A stretch of DNA of 64,000 bases from Streptomyces iakyrus (GTDB lineage Bacteria > Actinomycetota > Actinomycetes > Streptomycetales > Streptomycetaceae): NCBI RefSeq assembly GCF_000717055.1, contig NZ_JNXI01000001.1:124001-188000 (forward strand). The letters are read 5' to 3'. Numbering within the stretch: the first letter of the stretch is position 1; each line of letters starts with the position of its first letter. The position numbers and the translations under genes are program-made. The notes under the pieces are model-generated. The model ran no database searches. It was not told the DNA's origin and saw nothing but the letters and a program-made list of their open reading frames with translations. This document shows positions 58,931 through 64,000 of the stretch, piece by piece.

Positions 58931-58957
58931 GGGCGGGCCGACGACGCCGGCCCGCCC
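58931..58957 (-). terminator. Hairpin between DUF3052 and peroxiredoxin genes
   Basis: GGGCGGGCC (58931-58939) pairs with GGCCCGCCC (58949-58957). It ends or attenuates the DUF3052 transcript ahead of the peroxiredoxin gene. Confidence 0.6.
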
Positions 58958-58966
58958 GCCGTACGA

Positions 58967-59404
58967 CTACCGCTTGGACTTGGCGGCCTTGGGCGTGGCC
59001 AGCCGGCTGCCGCTCCAGTCCTTGCCGACGCTGACGCTCTTGGAGGCCGTCAGACCCGCCGTGGTGGCGGCTTCCGAGATGTCGCTCGGCTCCACGTACC
59101 CCGAACGGCCGGTCTTCGGCGTCAGGAGCAGAATCGCGCCGCCCTCTTCGATGTACGTGGTGGCATCGACCAGCGAGTCCGTCAGGTCGCCGTCGTCGTC
59201 ACGGAACCACAGCACAACGGCATCGGCCACGTCGTCGTAGTCCTCGTCCACCAGGTCGGCCTCGATGATGCCCTCGATGGCCTTGCGGAGCTCCTGGTCC
59301 ACGTCGTCGTCGTAGCCGATCTCCTGGACCACCTGCCCGGGCTGGAACCCCAGCCTGGCGGCAGGGTTCGTCCGCTCCTCCGCGTGGTCCGCGGTCGCGC
59401 TCAC
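58967..59404 (-). CDS. DUF3052 protein
   Basis: The 145-residue protein starts at GTG 59404 behind AGGAGG. It has the family sequence [66 protein letters not shown] and a basic C-terminal tail. It is small, acidic and conserved across actinobacteria. Function unknown, with suggestions of a link to cell-envelope and stress control. Divergent from aceE across a long promoter region, as in other streptomycetes I recall. Confidence 0.9.
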   Translation of the reverse strand: MSATADHAEERTNPAARLGFQPGQVVQEIGYDDDVDQELRKAIEGIIEADLVDEDYDDVADAVVLWFRDDDGDLTDSLVDATTYIEEGGAILLLTPKTGRSGYVEPSDISEAATTAGLTASKSVSVGKDWSGSRLATPKAAKSKR

Positions 59405-59822
59405 GGGTTGCCTCCTGATCATGTCTTGGGAATAACTCAGCCACGCGCGTGCGCGAAGCATTGGCCGTAGTCCACACGGGCGGGACGGATCGCGCAAGTA
59501 CCCGGCCGTTCAGACCGCCGAAACGGTGACGATCCTGGCCGTGTCACCGCAACTCCAGGCACACCATCATGGCCCCAGGTGACGCACACCACACCTTTCT
59601 GCCCCGTTTGGGCGTTTGGGAATCGTCTGTGGGTACGAGACTCGAAGGTATTCGCCCCATACGTCACGGAGTCGATCTCACGTCTGGGTTACCGCTCGGT
59701 AGAGATGACGTTTCCCGGCCCCGAGGTGGACCATGGACAGCGGCGCGCCCCCCAGCGACGACGCCCCGGCGACGACAGCGAAACAGCGGCCCTCGCAGGC
59801 CCTCTGACAGTTAAGGAACAGC
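59405..59822. other. Long divergent promoter region of DUF3052 and aceE
   Basis: This is 418 nt without a convincing gene. An open frame at 59579 overlaps aceE and has no family resemblance. It contains a SigB-type match toward aceE (59612-59636), a GGGTAC toward DUF3052 (59498-59503, minus, spacing not ideal) and the direct repeats CGTTTGGG. The length suggests complex control of the pyruvate dehydrogenase gene. Confidence 0.5.
59612..59636 (+). promoter_or_regulatory. SigB-type promoter match upstream of aceE
   Basis: GCGT-N15-GGGTAC fits GNNT-N14-16-GGGTAC/T, about 187 nt upstream of the aceE start. It may be one of several aceE promoters, giving stress-dependent expression. Confidence 0.35.
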
Positions 59823-62570
59823 GTGGCTTCCGCATCCGATCGCAACCCGATCATCATTGGCGGCCTTCCGAGTCAGGTTCCTGACTTCGATCCCGAAGAG
59901 ACGCAGGAGTGGCTCGACTCCCTCGACGCCGCCGTCGACGAGCGCGGCCGCGAGCGGGCCCGCTACCTGATGCTGCGGCTGATCGAGCGGGCCCGTGAGA
60001 AGCGCGTGGCCGTGCCGGAGATGCGCAGTACGGACTACGTCAACACCATCCCCACCAAGAGCGAGCCGTTCTTCCCGGGCAACGAGGACATCGAGCGCAA
60101 GGTCCTCAACGCCACCCGCTGGAACGCCGCGGTGATGGTGTCCCGGGCCCAGCGCCCGGGCATCGGCGTCGGCGGCCACATCGCCACGTTCGCGTCCTCC
60201 GCCTCCCTCTACGACGTCGGCTTCAACCACTTCTTCCGCGGCAAGGACGACGGCCTGGGCGGTGACCAGGTCTTCTTCCAGGGGCACGCCTCGCCGGGCA
60301 TCTACGCCCGCGCGTTCCTGCTGGACCGGCTCAGCGAGCAGCACCTGGACGGATTCCGCCAGGAGAAGTCGAAGGCGCCGTACGCGCTGTCGTCGTACCC
60401 GCACCCGCGGTCGATGCCGGACTTCTGGGAGTTCCCGACGGTGTCGATGGGCCTCGGCCCGATCGGCGCGATCTACCAGGCGCGCATGAACCGCTACATG
60501 GAGGCGCGCGGGATCGCCGACACCTCCAAGTCGCAGGTCTGGGCGTTCCTCGGCGACGGCGAGATGGACGAGCCGGAGTCGCTGGGGCAGCTGTCCATCG
60601 CCGCCCGCGAGGGCCTGGACAACCTCACCTTCGTCGTCAACTGCAACCTTCAGCGCCTGGACGGCCCGGTGCGCGGCAACGGCAAGATCATCCAGGAGCT
60701 GGAGTCGATCTTCCGCGGGGCCGGCTGGAACGTGATCAAGCTGGTCTGGGACCGCAGCTGGGACCCGCTGCTCGCCCAGGACCGCGACGGCGTGCTGGTC
60801 AACAAGATGAACACCACGCCGGACGGGCAGTTCCAGACGTACGCCACGGAGACCGGCGCGTACATCCGCGACCACTTCTTCGGTGACGACCACCGGCTGC
60901 GGGCGATGGTCGAGGGCATGACCGACGACCAGATCCTGCACCTGGGCCGCGGCGGTCACGACCACAAGAAGATCTTCGCGGCGTACAAGGCGGCCGTGGA
61001 GCACAAGGGCCAGCCGACGGTGATCCTCGCCAAGACGATCAAGGGCTGGACGCTCGGCCCGAACTTCGAGGGCCGCAACGCCACGCACCAGATGAAGAAG
61101 CTGACGGTCGACGACCTGAAGCGCTTCCGCGACCGTCTGCACCTGCCGATCCCGGACAAGGAGCTGGAGTCCGGCGTACCGCCGTACTACCACCCGGGCC
61201 GGGACTCGGAGGAGATCCAGTACATGCACGACCGCCGCAAGTCTCTCGGCGGTTACGTCCCGACGCGTGTGGTGCGCTCCAAGCCGCTGCCGCTGCCCGA
61301 GGACAAGACGTACGCGACCGTGAAGAAGGGCTCGGGCCAGCAGTCCATCGCGACGACGATGGCCTTCGTCCGGCTCCTGAAGGATCTCATGCGGGACAAG
61401 GAGATCGGCAAGCGGTTCGTGCTGATCGCACCCGACGAGTACCGCACCTTCGGTATGGACTCGTTCTTCCCGAGTGCGAAGATCTACAACCCGCTCGGCC
61501 AGCAGTACGAGTCGGTCGACCGCGACCTGCTGCTCGCCTACAAGGAGGCGCCGAACGGCCAGATGCTGCACGACGGCATCTCCGAGGCGGGCTGTACGGC
61601 GTCCCTGATCGCCGCCGGCTCGGCCTACGCGACCCACGGCGAGCCGCTCATCCCGGTCTACGTCTTCTACTCGATGTTCGGTTTCCAGCGCACCGGCGAC
61701 CAGTTCTGGCAGATGGCCGACCAGCTGGCGCGCGGTTTCGTCCTGGGCGCGACCGCGGGCCGTACGACGCTGACCGGTGAAGGCCTCCAGCACGCGGACG
61801 GCCACTCCCAGCTGCTGGCCTCGACGAACCCGGGCTGCGTCGCCTACGACCCGGCGTTCGGCTTCGAGATCGCCCACATCGTGAAGGACGGCCTGCGCCG
61901 GATGTACGGCGGCTCCGAGGAGCACCCGCACGGCGAGGACGTCTTCTACTACCTGACCGTCTACAACGAGCCCATCCAGCACCCGGCCGAGCCGGACAAC
62001 GTGGACGTCGACGGCATCCTCAAGGGCCTCTACCGGTTCAGCGAGGGCACGGCGGGCTCGATCCCGGCGCAGATCCTGGCGTCCGGTGTCGCGCTCCCCT
62101 GGGCGATCGAGGCGCAGAAGATCCTGGCCGAGGACTGGAACGTCAAGGCGGACGTCTGGTCGGCGACCTCCTGGAACGAGCTGCGGCGCGAGGCCGTGGC
62201 GTGCGAGGAGCACAACCTGCTGCACCCCGAGGAGGAGCAGCGGGTGCCGTACGTGACGCGCAAGCTCGCAGGCGCGGAGGGGCCGGTCGTGGCCGTGTCC
62301 GACTGGATGCGGGCGGTTCCGGACCAGATCGCGCGCTGGGTGCCGCAGACGTACCAGTCGCTCGGCGCCGACGGCTTCGGCTTCGCGGACACGCGCGGTG
62401 CCGCCCGGCGGTTCTTCCACATCGACGCGCAGTCGGTCGTGGTGGGCGTGCTGACCGAGCTGGCCCGTGAGGGCAAGGTCGACCGGTCCGTGCTCAAGCA
62501 GGCCATCGACCGGTACCAGCTGCTCGACGTGTCGGCCGCCGACCCGGGAGCGGCGGGCGGCGACGCGTAG
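59823..62570 (+). CDS. aceE: Pyruvate dehydrogenase E1 component, homodimeric type
   Basis: The 915-residue protein is a full-length AceE (E. coli protein 887). It has [34 protein letters not shown], the thiamine-pyrophosphate motif GDGEMDEPE...[22 protein letters not shown] (GDGx26-30NN-type), active-site His residues in [11 protein letters not shown] and FQGHA, and the C-terminal transketolase-like domains. It decarboxylates pyruvate and passes acetyl groups to E2 in the PDH complex. The GTG at 59823 has AAGGAAC upstream. It ends in a strong terminator. Confidence 0.95.
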   Translation: MASASDRNPIIIGGLPSQVPDFDPEETQEWLDSLDAAVDERGRERARYLMLRLIERAREKRVAVPEMRSTDYVNTIPTKSEPFFPGNEDIERKVLNATRWNAAVMVSRAQRPGIGVGGHIATFASSASLYDVGFNHFFRGKDDGLGGDQVFFQGHASPGIYARAFLLDRLSEQHLDGFRQEKSKAPYALSSYPHPRSMPDFWEFPTVSMGLGPIGAIYQARMNRYMEARGIADTSKSQVWAFLGDGEMDEPESLGQLSIAAREGLDNLTFVVNCNLQRLDGPVRGNGKIIQELESIFRGAGWNVIKLVWDRSWDPLLAQDRDGVLVNKMNTTPDGQFQTYATETGAYIRDHFFGDDHRLRAMVEGMTDDQILHLGRGGHDHKKIFAAYKAAVEHKGQPTVILAKTIKGWTLGPNFEGRNATHQMKKLTVDDLKRFRDRLHLPIPDKELESGVPPYYHPGRDSEEIQYMHDRRKSLGGYVPTRVVRSKPLPLPEDKTYATVKKGSGQQSIATTMAFVRLLKDLMRDKEIGKRFVLIAPDEYRTFGMDSFFPSAKIYNPLGQQYESVDRDLLLAYKEAPNGQMLHDGISEAGCTASLIAAGSAYATHGEPLIPVYVFYSMFGFQRTGDQFWQMADQLARGFVLGATAGRTTLTGEGLQHADGHSQLLASTNPGCVAYDPAFGFEIAHIVKDGLRRMYGGSEEHPHGEDVFYYLTVYNEPIQHPAEPDNVDVDGILKGLYRFSEGTAGSIPAQILASGVALPWAIEAQKILAEDWNVKADVWSATSWNELRREAVACEEHNLLHPEEEQRVPYVTRKLAGAEGPVVAVSDWMRAVPDQIARWVPQTYQSLGADGFGFADTRGAARRFFHIDAQSVVVGVLTELAREGKVDRSVLKQAIDRYQLLDVSAADPGAAGGDA

Positions 62571-62589
62571 GACGCCGAGGGCGGTTTCC

Positions 62590-62620
62590 GCGGGGCGGCA
62601 CCCGAGAGGTGCCGCCCCGC
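62590..62620 (+). terminator. Terminator after aceE
   Basis: A 13-bp stem (GCGGGGCGGCACC with GGTGCCGCCCCGC) has a 5-nt loop CGAGA and is followed by GCGTTT. It ends 12 nt before the next start codon. Confidence 0.85.
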
Positions 62621-62632
62621 GCGTTTCCTACC

Positions 62633-63388
62633 ATGCTTCCCATGACGCTCCCGATGACCGCCTCGACCACGCTGGCCCGTTGGGAGCGGCGCACCCAGGG
62701 CCCGCTGCTGGCGCTCGCCGTGCTGTTCGCGATCGCCTACGCCATACCGATCGTGGCCCCGAGGGCTCCGCAGGACCTGCTCACCGCGTGCCACGTCACC
62801 AACTGGGCGGTGTGGGCCGCTTTCGCCGCCGACTACCTGGTCCGCCTGTGGCTGGCCGAGGACCGGTTGCGGTTCGTGCGCGGCAATCCGCTGGCGCTGC
62901 TGGCCGTGGTGCTGCCGCTGGCCCAGCCGCTGCGGCTGCTGAAGCTGGTGTCGATGCTGTTCCTCGCCGGGCAACGGGCGCGGATGGCCTCGCAGGTCCG
63001 GGTCACCACGTACGTCGCGGGATCGTGCCTGGGGCTGCTCGTCTTCGGTGCGCTGGCCGTGCTGGAGGTGGAACGGGACGAGCCCGGTGCCTCCATCCAC
63101 ACCCTCGGGGACGCGGTCTGGTGGGCGTTCACCACGATGACCACCGTGGGGTACGGGGACATGGCACCGACCACCGGCCTGGGGCGGATGCTCGCGGTCG
63201 GTCTGATGCTGTCCGGGATCGCGCTGCTCGGTGTGGTCACGGCGAACATCGCCGCCTGGTTCATCGCACGGTTCGAGAAGGACGACGTCGAGGAGCGGCG
63301 GCAGACCGAGGCGATCCGGGAGCTGACCGAGGAGGTGCGGGCGCTGCGCGGGGAGTTGGCGGCGCTCAAGGGGACGCCGGCCGAGTAG
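62633..63388 (+). CDS. Kv-type potassium channel
   Basis: The 251-residue protein has about six helices, a selectivity filter TMTTVGYGD (about 170-178) and a charged S4-like segment with few arginines (LAQPLRLLKLVSMLFLAGQRARM). An acidic coiled-coil tail (DDVEERRQTEAIRELTEEVRALRGELAALKG) suits tetramerisation. It is a voltage-gated-like K+ channel that helps set membrane potential. The start is uncertain (ATG at 62633, 62642 or 62654); no strong ribosome binding site follows the aceE terminator. Confidence 0.88.
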   Translation: MLPMTLPMTASTTLARWERRTQGPLLALAVLFAIAYAIPIVAPRAPQDLLTACHVTNWAVWAAFAADYLVRLWLAEDRLRFVRGNPLALLAVVLPLAQPLRLLKLVSMLFLAGQRARMASQVRVTTYVAGSCLGLLVFGALAVLEVERDEPGASIHTLGDAVWWAFTTMTTVGYGDMAPTTGLGRMLAVGLMLSGIALLGVVTANIAAWFIARFEKDDVEERRQTEAIRELTEEVRALRGELAALKGTPAE

Positions 63389-63450
63389 CGCCGGGCACGA
63401 AGGTGGACCCCCGGTGTATCGCCGGAGGCCCTTCCCTCGCCGCACTCGGG

Positions 63451-63756
63451 TCAGAGCATGCCCATGCCCGGTGTGGCCGCTCCGGACAGCCAGACGATGG
63501 CCAGGAGCGTGTCGATGGCGCCCAGGACCAGGGCGACCACGGCCGCGGTGGGGCGTGCGCCCGACCATGAGCGGCCCATGGCGAGCCAGCCGCAGACCAC
63601 CGCGGCGGGACCGAGAATGATCCCCAGCACGAAGAAGCCTGCAACGGCGCAGATGACTCCGATGAGTCCGAGCGTCGCGCGATCCGTCCCGGTCCGTGAC
63701 CACGTCCGGCCACGTGAGCGGGGGTGCCTGCGCGTACCGTGTCCGAAGCTCGCCAT
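63451..63756 (-). CDS. DUF4190 membrane protein
   Basis: The 101-residue protein starts at ATG 63756 (GGGAG 6 nt upstream). A basic N-terminal tail leads to two membrane helices (ATLGLIGVICAVAGFFVLGIILGPAAVVCGWLAMG, then VVALVLGAIDTLLAIVWL) separated by a short Arg-containing loop. This is the DUF4190 pattern. Function unknown. Convergent with the potassium-channel gene. Confidence 0.8.
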   Translation of the reverse strand: MASFGHGTRRHPRSRGRTWSRTGTDRATLGLIGVICAVAGFFVLGIILGPAAVVCGWLAMGRSWSGARPTAAVVALVLGAIDTLLAIVWLSGAATPGMGML

Positions 63757-64000
63757 CATCAACTCCCGTAAACCCTCGATCGGTTGGGGTTCGATTCGGG
63801 TACGACATGGCGAGTACCCCGTCGGCACGCTTCAATTCCCGCTGCCTGCGCGCTGCCCCCCTCCGGCAGCGCGCCGCAGCGTCCACCCTCCATGCCCTGC
63901 GGAGGACTTGACCCACTGTGACCTGCGGCGCGTGCCGGAGGGGAGAGTTCGGCGGTGGTGTTCACCCGGATAGGTGAACAAGCCGCCGTCGAGCGTCAGA
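63757..64000. other. Intergenic end of window
   Basis: This is 244 nt without a gene I can support. TTCGGGTACGACATGG at 63796 looks like a SigB -10 but lacks the matching -35. Confidence 0.4.

Noticed and set aside
59579..59884. Short ORF overlapping the start of aceE
   Set aside because: It overlaps the aceE start out of frame, has poor codon usage beyond 59700 and no family resemblance.
59811..62420. Long minus-strand open frame opposite aceE
   Set aside because: It mirrors the codon bias of aceE. The translation is Val/Glu/Arg-rich without any family match, and aceE is certain.

Overview
The window is about 72% GC with strong G/C preference at codon third positions, frequent GTG/TTG starts and 4-base stop/start overlaps. 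Its families are typical of Streptomyces: paired DUF397/XRE-DUF5753 genes, a TrmB-LuxR regulator, TerD paralogues, a GT87-PAP2 fusion, a homodimeric AceE, and the SCO2322-like secreted protein. It is almost certainly a chromosomal segment of a Streptomyces. From memory the two ends resemble the S. coelicolor SCO2322-SCO2371 interval, with accessory genes between them; I could not check this.

Layout. 0.1-5.6 kb: a tightly overlapping ECF-transporter operon (membrane-anchored alpha/alpha-barrel protein, small anchored protein, EcfT, double ATPase, S component) ending in a strong terminator. 5.9-11.2 kb: an accessory island with a divergent argininosuccinate-synthase-like ligase, a PF10014-type 2OG-Fe(II) dioxygenase and a DMT exporter. 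A TrmB/LuxR regulator converges on them, and divergent from it lie a 46-residue secreted peptide gene and a substrate-binding-protein-like gene. I regard this as the best candidate for an undescribed small-molecule or signalling system. 11.2-13.8 kb: a divergent CYP125-like P450 and FadA5-like thiolase (steroid side-chain degradation) sharing an intergenic region with KstR-like operators. 13.8-15.3 kb: a WhiJ-like triplet (DUF397, XRE-DUF5753, RsbW-like ATPase).

15.3-34.3 kb is mixed housekeeping: peptidoglycan-binding proteins, a GT87-PAP2 fusion, MFS pumps (one with a fused C-terminal winged-helix-like domain), an O-methyltransferase behind a nested palindrome, a GNAT, a CPT-like kinase, a HAD phosphatase, and a TMEM165/GDT1 transporter behind a yybP-ykoY (Mn2+) riboswitch. 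A secreted HNH nuclease, a PhoD-like phosphatase and an FAD/NAD(P)-binding protein follow. 34.3-43 kb: DoxX with an iron-box-like promoter, DedA, PAP2, a decayed panE, DUF305/DUF6153 (probably copper related), tRNA-Val(UAC), a DUF4097 lipoprotein and a coiled-coil membrane protein. 43-48 kb is a cell-envelope block: amidase, deacetylase-like protein, and a class A PBP whose transpeptidase SxxK motif has become SxxL.

48-58.3 kb is a tellurium-resistance-type (Ter) stress module: DedA, HAD, a large PRTase-TRSP-StiP fusion, an HpcH/HpaI-like aldolase behind a SigB-type promoter, three TerD paralogues, a TerA-like protein and a DUF475/TerC membrane protein. It probably makes a nucleotide-like metabolite and couples it to Ca2+-binding TerD proteins at the membrane. 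58.4-63.8 kb: AhpE-type peroxiredoxin, DUF3052, aceE, a Kv-type K+ channel and a DUF4190 protein.

A recurring oddity is a dispersed Streptomyces G+C-rich repeat that has been absorbed into coding sequence three times (ABC ATPase linker, DedA tail, PRTase-TRSP linker). A different element sits inside the panE pseudogene.
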